A stretch of 64,000 nt of DNA from positions 2,542,001 to 2,606,000 of the forward strand of contig OZ017798.1 in the NCBI GenBank assembly GCA_963969395.1, read 5' to 3'. Within the stretch, counting starts at the first letter, position 1, and the number at the start of each line of letters is the position of its first letter. The notes under the pieces are model-generated. The model saw only the letters and a list, made by a program, of their open reading frames with translations, ran no database searches and had not been told where the DNA came from. This document shows, one piece after another, positions 11,971-25,105 of this stretch. The stretch comes from Pseudoscleropodium purum (taxonomy: Eukaryota; Streptophyta; Bryopsida; Hypnales; Brachytheciaceae). The position numbers were made by a program, and so were the translations under genes.

Positions 11971-13773
11971 GTGGAGCAGGTAAACCAACATCTTTCCACA
12001 ATGCAATTGCATGCCACTTTGACCCACTGGATCTTCATAATCTCAATTCATGAGAGTTTTGTTGTCGTCGTGGCAATGTTTGGATTGGTGAAGGAGAGGT
12101 AAATCAAGATTGGTAATGCTCACTGCTTGCCTTGTGCAAATTTTCAACAGGGTGGGTACAAAGTAGAAATTTCATTGGTCTAGTAGTGAGAGAAGTCTAC
12201 GAGAAATCTCTATTACTACTACCAACCAATATTAACTTAGTAAGTGCAGATTTACCATTGTGACATGTTTTGATTGGTTAAGCAATCAAAAAAGTCAAAT
12301 GGCTAAACAATCCCACATTGAGATTGTGTGTGGTTAAGGTAGGCATTCTTCAAACCGTCACTTTTTTCTACTGAGCCTACTTCCTATTATTAGACTGATT
12401 AGATTTTCATATGTTCTTTTTAGCAAGTGAAAGGAGGTTCCAACACACCAAAGAACGTGGCATTTGGATATTGTACGCAAAAGTTATTAAGGAACAAAGT
12501 TTGGTTCTAAAAGCATTTCTTTCACAGAGATACAAAAGTGACTCTAGAGATGTACACGTAGTATAGATGGCCGTTCAAGCAAACGAGGGTTGGACCAGCT
12601 TAAGTGAACAGTATTTATGATTCCCTCTTATCCCCTTGACAGATGCTTGAGATTCAGAGGTTGAACAGTAGGCCTGTTATGCACGTACATTGTGCTAAGA
12701 TCAATGTGGCAATATAGTTGAACAGAAAAGCAAAGAAAAAGTAAAGTTGTGCATGCATGTAACTTAAAGGCCAAATAGTAAGTCATTGTTGCTAGCTACT
12801 TGGTGGAGAGTTAATTAATGCTAGTACTGCTAATAAGTTAATGCTCTCTAGAATTATCAGTTCTAATCCCTCTCTTCTTGCAATTGTCCAATGATCTCTT
12901 GACACAATTGCAAGAAGAGTCTGCATTGAGATTATAATCAAGAGAAAATTATCCCCGCAGTTTCAAAAATACAGTGGTGTGATTGAAACTTTATTGAGGT
13001 CGTAAGAATTAATTTGTCGCATCACCATCTTCGCCTTCTTTTGCTGTATTTCAATGTCAATTCTAGATTGTCTTACTGTTTGTTTAACAGACGAAAGAAG
13101 TTCATCTTCAAGCGTTTTCAGAGGACGAAAACCGTTTTCAATTTATTTTTTCTTTCGCAACAGTGACTAGACACGAACCACTTCTTGTGCCAATATCTGA
13201 TATCAGAGAATGGACCGTGCTCTGCAGGATCCTCAGTGTGAGCACGCCCATTCAATTTGACGAAGATTCTCCGCTTCAATTCAACTCAAACAACCAGCTT
13301 AGACTCGTGTTACAACACTTTTATTACTGCCTGATCGTTGTCTTCCAACGAGCAGTAAGTGCATGAGCAAACATCGATCAGGTGAATGATAACCATGCTC
13401 ACTTCGAACATTGACATCTCTGACGGACATGTTCGCAAGGTCCTAGAAATATTCTATGTACAGTCATATATAGCTACGTTCAATTCCTGAATATCTTGAC
13501 GAAGAGCATTTTATTCTTTATATACAGATTCAAAGCCTTCTAAATTCTTCTACTGTGCAGCGATTGGACTTGTTTCCGAAGAAGGTGGCGTATAATCCGG
13601 TAAACTTCTAAGAGTTGGAATCCAGCAGCCACTCTCTGTTGCCTCTGCCCATCGCCTAATTACTACAGGCAACGTATGGCCGGGTAAACAGCCCAAGCAA
13701 TTGCTGAGATGCTATGTACATGACCCCTCGAATTTAATCATTTAAGCGTCTGCCACTTCGATCCCCACAAATT
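11971..13773. other. Intergenic sequence and probable 3' flank of the nucleoside hydrolase gene
   Basis: No gene was recognised to about 13000. The stretch 12630-12690, with GATGCTTGA and ATTCAGAGGTTGAACA, recurs at 24310-24370. From about 13000 the base composition is more balanced, consistent with a 3' untranslated region of the minus-strand gene. The open frame at 13163-13366 on the plus strand shows no domain. Confidence 0.4.
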
Positions 13774-13914
13774 TTATCGTTTCCGGTTTCTGATACTCCC
13801 AACATACGAGGAGTCATTCAGCACACTCTTTAGTATCTGAATGACTTCTTCGTTGTCGTAATCCAACACAATTGGCAGAGTGAAGAATTCAACTCCTGCA
13901 CCCAAGGGGTCAAC
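13774..13914 (-). pseudogene. Out-of-frame C-terminal coding remnant of the nucleoside hydrolase gene
   Basis: Immediately past the annotated stop, the next minus-strand frame is open for 46 codons to a TAA at 13774-13776. It reads as protein, with VDPLGAGVEFF, then LPIVLDYDNEE, then a likely helix and a basic end. The last upstream stop in that frame lies only a few codons before the junction. The two frames meet at a run of four C's on the coding strand (13915-13918 on the given strand); one C fewer would join them. Either the allele carries a 1-base insertion, the assembly is wrong there, or this is chance. No intron fits, since the nearest GT to the TGCAG spans only about 36 bases. Confidence 0.55.
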
Positions 13915-15124
13915 GGGGCAGACTTAACGCCTTGATAAGGGAGCCTTTCATGAGCGCTGACATTGCCAGAGAGATCTTTTCCGGGAGTACTTCATGACCT
14001 ATGATCTGATGAACCACTTTAACATACCCGCCTTCACATTTCTTCACCGTAATGCTCCTGGGGTCCGGGCAGCTCCGGAACAGCTGGAGCTCACTGACAA
14101 CATTCTCGCCAGCAACGCCCAAAGCCGCTTGCGCATCGTAAACTACAATCTTGGTCAGATATGGAATCACTTCCTCGAAAGTGGGCAGAGTGTCTCCTTC
14201 CGCATGTGCTGTAGTCCTCGCTTCGTTCCAATTGGTCTTGTTGGCCAGGAACCACTTCTGGTCCATGAACGGCGCAAACCGCTTCGCCGGGTCACTCTCG
14301 CAGGCTCGCTTGTAAAATGCAAGATCCTGCTCGACCTGAACTCTGCGTAGATACGCACCAATGGGGTGGCCCGTGTCCTTGAGCTCCTTGAAGACGTCCG
14401 ACGTGAGGGGTGCGGCAAACGCAGCGACCTTGGTGTAGGTGTAACTTGGGAGAGCCCTCGCTTGTATGAAGGAGTGCCATCCCGTCGCAGCATCCATATC
14501 AAAGCGGTTGTTGGCAGCTTTATCATCTGGCTTCAAATCGCCATCAGCTGAGATGTAGTTGCCGCCCTGCATATGAACCTCTGCAGTGCATTCTGCAACC
14601 AGGTCTGGGTGGGTGGATGCAAAATCGTGTATATCTCGCAGCGAAGACAGGCAGAGCAGGTGCAACCTCTCGCCCTTCTCCTTGGCATTCTCGTAGACCT
14701 TTAGTAGAAGATCTTGCCCGTCCTGCAGATCAGGGACGTCAGCCAGCAAGCCGATGTCACTGAATTCATGGTCCAATACTTCGTGTTCATGAGGCGACCC
14801 GCGCGTGCCGCATGCCACGGGAACGTCTCTCAGATCCAAGGAGTCCAGTGCAGCCCTAGCGAGGCGCGCCCTCTGATGTGCTGGCATGAGGTTGGCAACC
14901 ACAGCGCGCAATTCGACAAGCTTCAGGCGGTGAAACTCTTTGAGAATGACCAATGCAGCCAGGTCGTCGTAGTCCTTTCCGATGTCGGTAATAACCACGA
15001 TCAGCCGGGGTTTCAGTCCAGCAACAGAAATGTCAAGGAGCTTCTGATAAACTCCAGACTCGGATTGAGACAATCCCTCAGGAATATCCATAATCATGGC
15101 ACTGCTCGCGTAGCTTGATGACAT
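13910..15124 (-). CDS. Nucleoside hydrolase-like protein (IU-preferring family), intronless
   Basis: Family members hydrolyse the N-glycosidic bond of nucleosides, releasing base and ribose for purine and pyrimidine salvage, using an Asp-bound calcium. The 404-residue product starts at ATG 15124; the frame is open to a TTG at 15139, but this is the first ATG. The Asp cluster TDIGKDYDD lies at 46-54, MQGG at 185-188, NNRFDMDAA at 205-213, and YDAQAAL at 329-335, where Asp330 sits where the family's C-terminal calcium-binding Asp is expected. The Asp motif has a one- or two-residue insertion relative to the classical DTDPGxDD, so substrate preference cannot be inferred. No signal peptide or membrane segment is evident. 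The single exon and high GC contrast with neighbouring genes; retrocopy or horizontal origin are possible explanations. The frame ends in SLPR, and a longer C-terminus appears shifted into the next frame. Confidence 0.85.
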   Translation of the reverse strand: MSSSYASSAMIMDIPEGLSQSESGVYQKLLDISVAGLKPRLIVVITDIGKDYDDLAALVILKEFHRLKLVELRAVVANLMPAHQRARLARAALDSLDLRDVPVACGTRGSPHEHEVLDHEFSDIGLLADVPDLQDGQDLLLKVYENAKEKGERLHLLCLSSLRDIHDFASTHPDLVAECTAEVHMQGGNYISADGDLKPDDKAANNRFDMDAATGWHSFIQARALPSYTYTKVAAFAAPLTSDVFKELKDTGHPIGAYLRRVQVEQDLAFYKRACESDPAKRFAPFMDQKWFLANKTNWNEARTTAHAEGDTLPTFEEVIPYLTKIVVYDAQAALGVAGENVVSELQLFRSCPDPRSITVKKCEGGYVKVVHQIIGHEVLPEKISLAMSALMKGSLIKALSLPR

Positions 15125-15670
15125 CAGCCCCGCAACCAACCCAGATCACCAAGAATTCGTGTGTGACACAATCCTTGAGATATCGTACGGCCGAATCGAG
15201 AGTGATACAATCCCTTGAGATCGATAGCTTGAATCGAAGCCGATCGAGAGAAGGCTTTCAGACCCATCCATGTACGATATATTGGATCATTCCCGCCAGG
15301 CCTGCAGACAGAAACGGTGGATACGCGGTAGTCCTCAAATGCCCATGCCGAGGCCTTTTTCGATCGAGCTTCTTGGAATGTACGTCACTGGGAACTCTAA
15401 TAAGACTGTTAGTCCCACGGACTAAACCGTCTCGGGGGGGGGAGGGGCTGACCAACCACTCTGAGCTCGGAGTTCATCAACCAACGCTTCCGATCTCACG
15501 TCGCTCGTCGGAGATCCCAAGACGATGATCGACGAACAGGACGATTCGAACTGGCAACGAATAACATTGGTCGAAAAAACAGGACACGTACGGTATGGGT
15601 TGGGACTTGGGACTAGTCCTTGCGAGAATGGGGCTTTGCAGACTAAGGTAGAAGGTCCATAAACCAACCA
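15125..15670 (-). promoter_or_regulatory. Probable 5' leader and promoter of the nucleoside hydrolase gene
   Basis: GC-rich sequence directly upstream on the minus strand. Composition drops back to AT-rich repeat at about 15670. No specific promoter element was identified. Short open frames on both strands show no domains. Confidence 0.35.
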
Positions 15671-15910
15671 TTTAAGAGCTGGAATTGATTTTTGGGGAGG
15701 TGAAACTTTTTCAAATATCTTTCAGTAATTTTTCCGTGAAAGACAATTGAAATTGGCATCTAACCCAAGTCGTTTCATATTTTTTGAAGCTTTGTGAAAT
15801 TAGTTATGAAATGTTGAAGATGAAGTGGCATAGGGCTCTAGAAGTGTCCACCACCTAAAATGTAACAAATGACCACTACAAGGTGCATGTGACAATCTAG
15901 CTAAACACCA
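15660..15910 (+). repeat. Dispersed repeat family, copy 1
   Basis: The string of phrases ACCATTTAAGAGCT, GGGGAGGTGAA, AATTGGCAT, AATTAGTTATGAA and CACCACCT recurs in the same order at 43400-43660 (same strand). In reverse orientation a related sequence lies near 41440-41530 and 59400-59510. The type of parent element is unknown; it may be part of a retroelement end. Confidence 0.65.
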
Positions 15911-18900
15911 TAGTCCATTTTGTAAATTTAAAAAGTTCAATAATCTCAGGAATCCAATTCATAGAGAATTTGGATTAGTCATATCAATCTTGTAGATAAT
16001 TGTCAAATATCAACCAAAATGAAGAGTAGATGGAGAAAGAGGAGATTGAAGCTTACAAAGAGGTGATTTTAAGGTGAAGGCATGCCAAGAGATTAACGAA
16101 GGAGCCAATCATCTACGACAAATCCTAGTACCAAAATGATTTCTCCTCAGGTGGAAATTATTGTGGACTTGCTAATTTTAGCTTTTCTTTTAATAGTGAA
16201 ATTGAAAGTTTGTTTTTGCCCTAAGGTTTTTAGAACTTCCTAAAGGTTGCCCAAAAGATTTCGGGATTTTACAAGCTTCCATGATGATTCTATGAGAAGT
16301 CAACTGCATTTAAAACTACTAGTAAATTTATAGAAATTACCTGTAGTGCAATAAAATTCCACTAAGAATTAGGAATTAGGATAAAGTTTTTTGTAGTAAT
16401 AAAGCGCCTTGTTAAGTTTGAAGACTTTTTTATTAGCAGAAATACCAGAAGCAACAACGACATCGAATTTTTCAAGAAATTGCAATATGGCAACGCGTTG
16501 ATTGGCAAACCAAGAGCTATTGGTGTCAAAGTAGTACAAAAAGGGGTCTTTTCTAATTCTCTTGAACCTTCCAAACAATCCTAGCCACGTAATTTCTTTA
16601 AAAACTACAAATTCCAAAAGTTAGAGTTTTCACCTTTATTTGGAATTACTATAAGTGGTTTTCACATTGAAGAATGGCTTAGGAAAAGAGAGAGGGGTCC
16701 TTTCAACTAATTTGGGTTTTTTTGAATGCGATGGCCCAATTGGTTTTGTATTTTGAGCTATTCCTTAAAATATAGAGAGGGTCATCTAATAGTTTGATTT
16801 TTTAGGCGTAATTTGTGGTAAGTTTAAATTAAATTTCTAAATATCTTGGGAAAAATCTAAAATTTGATTTGGTTAGATTTCCAAACCTTACCTTAAAAAG
16901 TCAATTTTGACTTACAATGGTTATTTAGTAGTTGATTTTAAGTTAAACACAAAATGTCTCAAGTTAGTTAAGATTTGATTTCAAGAAATCTTTTCAAAAG
17001 TCAACGGGTTTGATTTGGGCATTATTCATAAGGCTAATTAGAGCTTTTGAAAAACTTGTTTGAAGACCTTCCTATTGATTAAACAAAGATTTAATGGACA
17101 AATATCTAGAAGTAGATTAAGGTAGTTTAGGATTTTCTTTGGACAGAAATACAAAATATTTCATGGTAAATGAATAGGTGGGGCCCTTCCACACAAGTAC
17201 ATAAGAGCCTCCCTTCCTTGTTTCTCACAACCTATTCAAAATTCATTCTCTCTATGCCAAGACTCTAGCACATTTTTTTGTACTAATATTCTGTCAGATA
17301 AATTTGTTTTGGTGTATTGACAAGTTGTCGGTTACAATTCCATTCTTGGTACACTACCACTCTGGGAGTGACCAAATCTTTGCTCAAATTCTTGTTTTAT
17401 GTTAGTGAAGAAATTTTAAGGACTTTGGGTTCCCCTAAAACTACACAATCCTTGCTAATAAGCTCGTGAGATTCTTAAGTTTGTTTGATTGTTGTTTTCT
17501 TTTAGAGTGATGGAAGTTGAATTCCCAAACTCATCTATTGTGGCACTAAAACATGTACTTTGATTTAAAATTCTTAAAGCAGCAAAGCTAAGCTTTACCA
17601 AAAGGTTCTTAATTAAAACTTTTGACCAACTCACATTGTATAATGGAGTTGGTTTGATTTAGTTTCCAAAGTTTGATTTAAGCGCTATCATATGTACCTC
17701 CTTAGGAACTAAAACTTGATACTAGTTTGGTTTAAAGTTGAATTCTAAAGTTTGATTTAAATGTTCTTATGCATATCTCTTTTAAAAATTAAAATTGAAC
17801 CCTTGAATTAGTTACGTAGTTTTAATATTCAAATTAAATTAGAAAACACAAAAAAAAAGTGTTCATTGCTTTGAAGGCCAAAGAATACTATGTTTAGAAA
17901 ATCTCATAAGAAATCACTAACAATGCCGCTAAAACATATGTGCACGTTTTTACTCTAGGGGTGGAATCAAAAACACTCACACCATCCCTAACTTGTTGTT
18001 GCGCTCTTCCAATTGTAATTAGATCTCCAACACTAAAATTGCGCACATAAGTACATGTAAAGGTTTTTTGAGGACTAAAACGTTTCTACACCTCTGAACC
18101 TTTTGCTATAGTGCTTGTTCTACCCCGACCCTTGAGCAATGCATATCCCTCCACTTGCTTTTCTCCAATGTCACCTGGTATTCCTACATGCTACCTCTCG
18201 CTTCACAAAGTAAAACCAGGGTGGATAGTGGTGGATGTAAACGAGATTTTGTTGGTGTATAGACCTTAGAGTACAAAGTTTAGCAATAGATCTTTATCCT
18301 ATAGTTCAAAGAACAATGGTCGACTTTATTGGCATAGTAAAAAGTCATAGGTTTTGTAAGGGTTGCAATGGACAAACCTACAATGTGTAGCCTTCACATG
18401 TAATGTTGCATGAGCTTTGTAAGCTTCATGTATACAATTCTATTGCTGCAATCCAAAGCATCATTAGATACCACCTTTCAACTTTTTCATTATATGTACA
18501 CATACATTGTTTGTTTTGTCAATTGATTTCCCATTTTGTGTAAGAATTTGTAGTCCAGGGTAGGCTTTTTCATGTGCACTAGAATCTTTAGAAATTGAAG
18601 AGTTTTTAGGATAGTTTAGGCTTCCATATGTGCATTTGGGATACTAATAGTTTTGTAGAGCTTAAACAATATGTTCTTTTATAATTAAAATACATGGTTA
18701 TATTTGTTAAAATATTGGATTTCAAAACCAATGTTCCTTACTGTAAAGATGTGATTCTGAAAGTAAGCTTCTATACACAATTAAAGTTGTGTTCATGTCC
18801 ATCTTGAATCTTGACAATTTTTCTGGTAGTTCTTCATTAATAGAGTGTGGGCCAATTCTCTTCAACGATAGTGGTTGGATGTGCAATCTTGCACATTGAG

Positions 18901-21640
18901 GGTTTAAAAAATGTTGTTGGACTTGGATTCCCAATTTTAGAGCAACATTTGTATTTTGTGTAACAATGAAGTTCATTGATTGGAGTCGATTTACTTTGAC
19001 ATTGTTAGGATTTAGTGAAGTCATGAAGAGGGTCAATGGTCTATACATTATACTATATTCCTCACCCTTGCCTTTAGATGCTACAGGAAATTGTACCTCA
19101 TTAAAGGAAATCCGTTTGTACTTGTCTTTATTAGCACTATCTTCATCTTTTCTAGTATGTTGTTCAATCCTTATATGATATATGATTGAATCTTATTTGA
19201 ATGTACATTGTTATTAGAAATATATACATATAATTCTATAAATAGTAAATAAATCTATTTATTATTAGCTGACTTCATTTAAGAAATGAGATGGGGTCCG
19301 ATGACATCTAATTCATTAGTTGAAAGTAAATTACTCTTAGAATTACTTGTACTTGTAATAGCCAATTGTGTGATGTTTCTTAACTTCATTTGTGTACATT
19401 TGGTCTTTCAGGTCATAAACAAGGCAATACTTCATAAAATACTATTTAGTTCATAGACTTTGTTGAGTTTATGAAACAATGTGCACTATGTTGAAATATG
19501 AATGAATCGTGAACCTATACATCTCTTATTATTTTTGAAGAGAAATAAGTAGTGGATGGTTGTAGATGAAATTTCAAAGAGATGCTTGTCATTGTATTCA
19601 TAAGGTCACTCCTAATAGTAAGCTATATGATCATGTCAATTTTCAACCTTGTTTAATTACATTCTTTCATTTTTGTGAAATTCATGGTCATGATGTTGCA
19701 TTCATTAACTAAGTTATCAACTAGGTAACCTTTGTATGAGACATTCTCCTACCTTGTGCATAGTAAATATCTACCATGAAGTTGGAAATTGATTCACAAA
19801 AGATTTTTATTAGCTATGGAATATGTTGGATAGTAATTGAGTAGCATGTTTTGGGAATATGTTAGTAATTGAAAACAACATGTACTACTTAATGTTATTA
19901 TGCTACCCATCTTTTCCAAGAGATTGGAATGGGAAGCTAGCACTAATGAAAGTCATCTAGATAGCATGCTATAAGATGAATTGTTGCAAAATAAAGATAA
20001 GAAGATAGAAGTTTTTTCCAAGGAATTGTGTTTTTATTAGAAGATGACTCAATTAGAGCCTAGATCAGTGTAGAGATCATATATTTGCTCAAAGGTTGTA
20101 TACATGCCACCATTATTGAAGGAAAGAGTGGACAACCCTTCATTTCCATTTCATATGTAGTGCATTCATTGTTATAAATTTAGCAATATTCAACTTTTCT
20201 TGTCATCCATCTAATTGTTCATTTTCAACCATTGTAGTCATGACAATTTCATAAAAGTATTTATCCAATTATATAATGAGCTTTGTCCAATTATTCAATG
20301 GTATTCATTCAAAAGGCTAAAAGTTCATCCAAATTGTCTAAAATACATCTAAATTGGTCTTAACAAAATGAAATTTAGTCCCAACTATTTAGATTTCTGA
20401 CCTCAACTAAAACACAAAATTTAGTCTCGGCTAGCAGTACAAAAATGGGGCTAAATTTTTCAACCCCCCCTCCCCTTTTTCTTTTCACTTAGTACTAAAA
20501 GGGATTAAAATGGAGGGCTAAACCACCCTAGTTTAGCCTTGGCTAAATAGCTCAAAGTCTTTAGTGAATGATTGAGGCCTTTTTTGATCAAATTTCTTGG
20601 AATGTGCTCTAAATTGATCAAACTTTTTTTTATTAGTTTTACTATTATAACTGTAAAATTGTAACCATATGAATTCAAACTAGAAGTGTTATGGATCATA
20701 TAGGAAAAAAACACACAATAATATCACTTATAGATTGAAAGATTATAATGTTTGATTACAAGGGTGTTAAGACTATGAAAATGATTTGAAGCCTTTTAAT
20801 CCTCTTCACGTGTCAAATCTAAAATTGACGTCACCAAATAAATATGTGGTCAAAGAATATAATATGCATAATTCCAATCAATTTAAGGCTTCTCAAAACC
20901 TATTCTCAAATATTTTAAAATAAATTTCTAATGTGATTTTTTTCCAAGATCTCATATATTTGAGTCTCATTTCCAAGAGCCCTCAACTCTAGAAAACCAA
21001 GATTTGCAATGGACACCCTTGTATAAAATCTTAAATAGAAAAATTATCATCATTCATTTTCAACATTGGATTTTGGATGCTAAAACTAGACTTCAAAGAT
21101 ATATATTTAAAAAAAATAAACTACTAAAAATAATAACTTGTCAGGGTTTTATTTTATTCCAAAGTTTTTTCATTACCAAAATTTGGTGCCTTGGCGTTTA
21201 GAGATTAATTCCTAATTGCTTGATTCAATCTTCTCCAAAATTGGTGGTTTGAGAAAAATTGTTGTAAAGTACTATTTGGAAGAATGTTTTTGGATTGATA
21301 TACAAAAAAATTTGTAGACTTTAAGATTTAGATTTCATCTTTATGGTTAGATATACCAATGCCATCACCAATATTTTTCTATAAATTTTGAAAGGAAAAT
21401 TTCAAAATTCCTTCAAAATTCAATTACAAGCAAAATATTGTCATTTTTTGAGTAAAATTTGTTAGAATGAATTTAAAATGAGTTTCTCTTGATATGGTGA
21501 TTTTTTGAATTTTTTTTGTTCTTTAAATCTATGATTGCCTCATTTTTGCAAATTCAATTTTGAACTAGATTCAATGCAATTTTAGCTTGGTCAACTACTT
21601 GACACACTCCCACATTTGTAATATTAGAAAAATATATGTA
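15911..21640. other. AT-rich intergenic desert
   Basis: No gene was recognised. A leaf of sequence at 17190-17280 with ACATAAGAGCCTCCC and a pyrimidine-rich stretch resembles a plant retroelement leader, but no paired terminal repeat was found. The minus-strand frames at 16369-16617 (82 codons) and 18722-19048 (108 codons) are open but show no family signature. Around 20350-20560 there are several TTTAGTCCC / GGCTAAA phrases suggestive of a degraded MITE. Confidence 0.35.
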
Positions 21641-23160
21641 CTCAAATGATACCAAATCCAACTCCATACAACAACTTGATAAAATATCCACACAAATTAG
21701 GAATGACTTTCATCCAAGCAAGAATGAGAAAGAAAACACCAATCGCTGATTTTCAATCTGTTTGTCATCCAGAAATTGGATGTCCGAGTGCTTCAGGGTT
21801 AGATCAACTAGACCGTTGCAAGAGTTTGTGGAATCCTTCAGACGCATAAACTGAAAATCAGAATATCGTAGAGTAAAAGGAAGAAGCGCCCGACTGTATC
21901 CGACTGATGCCCCGACTGTTTGCCCCTAAAGTCTCAACTTTCAATTTTAGAAGTGTGGGGTTTCATGATAAGCATTGACAGAATTTGTTAAGAACTACTG
22001 TAGCAGAGAGATTGCTTGACGACTCGATTACTGTGACTGACCGCCCTCCATTCAAAGTCTGCAGAAAGTAGCTGTCGCTGCAGGAGTGAAATCGATCAGG
22101 AAAAGTCGTATTCAAAAATGTCTGCCTTCGGTAATTGACCAATGCATCCATGCTTCATACGTAAGCAACACCTCGTAAAACTTGCTTAATGATTTTCTTA
22201 TAGTCAAAGGGTCTGAGTCATTACGTGAGCTCGTGCTTGTGCATGGTCTTCAAAGGCCTCAGCAATGACATGGGCAGAGCATTGCAATGTTGTCTAGAGT
22301 AATCGGAAAGCACGTAGCAGTGATGCAGGGGAGCACTAAGACAACGCCTTTTCGCTACAATCATGGTCATGTTTGACTTGGAGTTTGCGCTGGAGCTGCT
22401 CTTTACATTCCTATCTCAATTGAATTGAAGACGTGGGTCACTGATCAACTCCAGGGACAACCCACAACATTCCTTTTCTCACATTTAATTTTCGGTAGGC
22501 TGGAGCAGTCTTAGTAAGACCCTGATATGAGTAAATTCACGGCAGCCCGTCGGCCCATCTTGTTCTCAAGAGGAAGCTGTGAGCGACGATGAATCCCTTT
22601 ATCCCAACGGCCCCACTTCACAATTCAAAGCAGGCTGCTTCAGCTCATTCAAATCTTAAAGACGACAGTAGGAAATCACTCACCTGAGAGCGCTCCGCAT
22701 GAAATTTTCACCACGTTTCTGGAATTCGACAAGACATCGATTGCGCCAGCAGTTTCGCAAAACATTTCAACGAGCTTGTGAATAACAGAAGCTCAACAAT
22801 AGAGCTGATTGAAGCTCTAAGTTAAGATATTTTAGTTGCAGAACTTCGAACATTACTAGAGACAGACTGACATGTGTTATCTTAGCCAGGAAACCACAAA
22901 AAAAGAGGAAAATACAGAGACCATACAAGCAATAATGAACAGCGCGGGATACTGGCTCATTCGTCGCACACCAGCTGGTTCCGCGTTCCAAGAGAGCGTC
23001 GGCGTCCCAATAGCTCCCCTGTCTTATGGCCAGCAGTAATTATAGTAGCCGACTGATTTCTAATCAGCCCCGTATTCTGGTTATAAAGTAGAAGCACCAG
23101 TTGTCAACCACGCCCAGTAAGGTAGAAGCACCTAAATGCGACACTTATTTTGAATCTGCA
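21641..23160. other. Moderate-GC stretch without a recognisable gene
   Basis: Composition is closer to the gene islands than to the surrounding desert. Minus-strand frames at 21963-22151 and 22767-22991 look mildly protein-like, the latter with a hydrophobic segment, but neither has a known motif or clear splice partner. A decayed gene or an unannotated first exon is possible. Confidence 0.3.
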
Positions 23161-23545
23161 GATCTTGAGGGTAACTACAAAATAAAATAATGTGAATTTG
23201 TCAAGAAATGGTTTAGGAAAACAACACAATCAATTTCATATTTTTCCATGCTTGTATGAATATAATATGAACTTTTGAAAACAACTATGTAGACATAGTT
23301 GTGGTGTACTGTAGGGCACTAGACCAAGACCAAAGTTAACACGGAAACACCTAAAACTCTAACCTTGGATCCCATGTGGGTGATTGGCGACTTCTTGGAA
23401 GAGCGACAACTTTTTGGAAATTCACATGTCTACTTTAGAACCCCACATGTCTTTTTTGGGTCCACTTGCGCTTGGATTTAGGTTCTTTTCTAGGTGTCGC
23501 TTAACAACTAGTGTTACAATTGGGTGCTTCTACCTTACTCAACAT
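23100..23545. repeat. Segment bounded by short inverted repeats
   Basis: AGTAAGGTAGAAGCACC at about 23116 faces its near-exact reverse complement GGGTGCTTCTACCTTACT at about 23522. No target-site duplication was identified. It might be a small MITE of about 440 bp. Confidence 0.45.
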
Positions 23546-24847
23546 GTAGGATGTAGTATTTCCAATCGAAGCTGGAACAATCTTCCAAAAAAGGCTTGAA
23601 ATGGTGTTTTTTTGTATATTTCAAGGTTGTGACTAACAAGGTTATGACACTTATCTCAAAGTAGTGAGCAAGAAAAGTAGGAAATAGTGAGTGGAAAAGT
23701 AGTTATTGAATGATTGAAAATTGCAAGACTCTAGACACTAGCCACTGGCCAACGATACTTTATGCCTTCAAAAATTCATAGTAATTTCAATTTTCGGAAT
23801 TTTTTTTGAAAAATTCACAATCCCCATATTTCTTATCTCCCTACATGGGAAAAAAATTCCTACAACTCATATTACTCACCATTTGATGCAAAAATCCTTA
23901 AATGATTTACTATTGGCACTTCTACCTTGTAGGCTACTCTTTGCTGTGAACAATAATTAATTGTGGTATAGTTCTTGGCACAGTTGTGGCACATTATAAT
24001 TGGGTGCAATACTTACAATATTGCAACCATCTCTTAGAAGATTTTATAGCCAGATCATGGTTGGAAATAGGAAGATCTACATGACCAATATAGGTAGGAT
24101 AGAATCTTCAATTAAAAAATTCATAGTAGTTATGTTTTGAAAAATAAAATTCTAAAAAATTATGGAATCCTTTCAAACTCTATTTTTACACATAAAAAAA
24201 TTTCCCCTCTCTAAAAAACATGCACTTCAAATACGTGTAATTGCTTAAGTGGTTGGAAATGGGTTGGGTACCTTACAAAGTTATCCATAGTGGCCCATTG
24301 TCTAAGATTCCTCTTATCTCCTAGATAGATGCTTGAAATTCAGAGGTTGAACAATGGACAACATGTTAAGAGCATCCTTAGTCCTTAACAATATATGGCA
24401 CTCTAATTGTGTTTCTAACTTTTGAATGGTGTATAATTTGAACTTAAAATTTGTATCATTAGAAGTGCATTCAAAATGCACTTTGAGTAGGGACAAGAAA
24501 ATTCAAATTTAAATATTAGACAACCACTTCAAAAGAAAGGTAAATTGAGGGTTAGGGTGTGAAAATTTTGGTAAGTCTCGAAGATCTACAGTAGTACAGT
24601 AGTACATTCTATGGAGAGTTGGGAATGGACTTTTAGAATAGATTTTAGTTGTACTCAATTTGTTTAGTGTAACTGTGTTCAAGATTTCAATTAAATGAAT
24701 AAATGAAGTTGGCCTTGTGTTAATTGCAAATGTATGCTTGACCACATGACTTGCCTATAGATGTTTTTACTTTTGACCATACCTGTTGAGATTCTGCATA
24801 ATATACTCTTTTTTGAGGTTGAATCTAACTTCAGTTGTTGCTAGTCA

Positions 24848-25105
24848 TTAGAGGATTTCTAGGCCCCCGGGGAGGGTTGTGATAGCTCGTTGATGTGGCA
24901 TAGCGACTGCCACGTCCAACAAAAATATTTTTTTTTCAAAAAATTAAATTAATTTTTTTTTTCAGTTTTTTTCTTCATTTCAAGATTTTTTTTTTGAAAT
25001 TTTTTTGGTCAGGAACAGCCGTTCCCCCAAACCCAAAAACTGCAGGGTGAAGTTCCCAACGCACCTGCTTGAGACGGCCCTCCCGAGTGGCCAGGGATCC
25101 TCTAA
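24848..25105. mobile_element. MITE with TTAGAGGAT ends
   Basis: The left end TTAGAGGATTTCTAGG faces ATCCTCTAA at the right (reverse complement TTAGAGGATCCCTGG). The termini are GC-rich and the middle is A/T tracts. The target site could be TA or a TTA/TAA pair; symmetry of the ends makes this ambiguous. The similar element at 33581-33865 begins TTAGAAGGGATTTG. Confidence 0.6.

Noticed and set aside
14714..15118. 134-codon plus-strand open frame opposite the nucleoside hydrolase gene
   Set aside because: It is a mirror frame of a GC-rich coding sequence; the minus-strand product carries the family motifs. The same applies to 13994-14350, 14167-14526 and 14366-14551.
17190..17560. Possible LTR or retroelement leader
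   Set aside because: It looks like a transcript leader in composition, but no paired terminal repeat, primer-binding site or gag-pol frame was found nearby.
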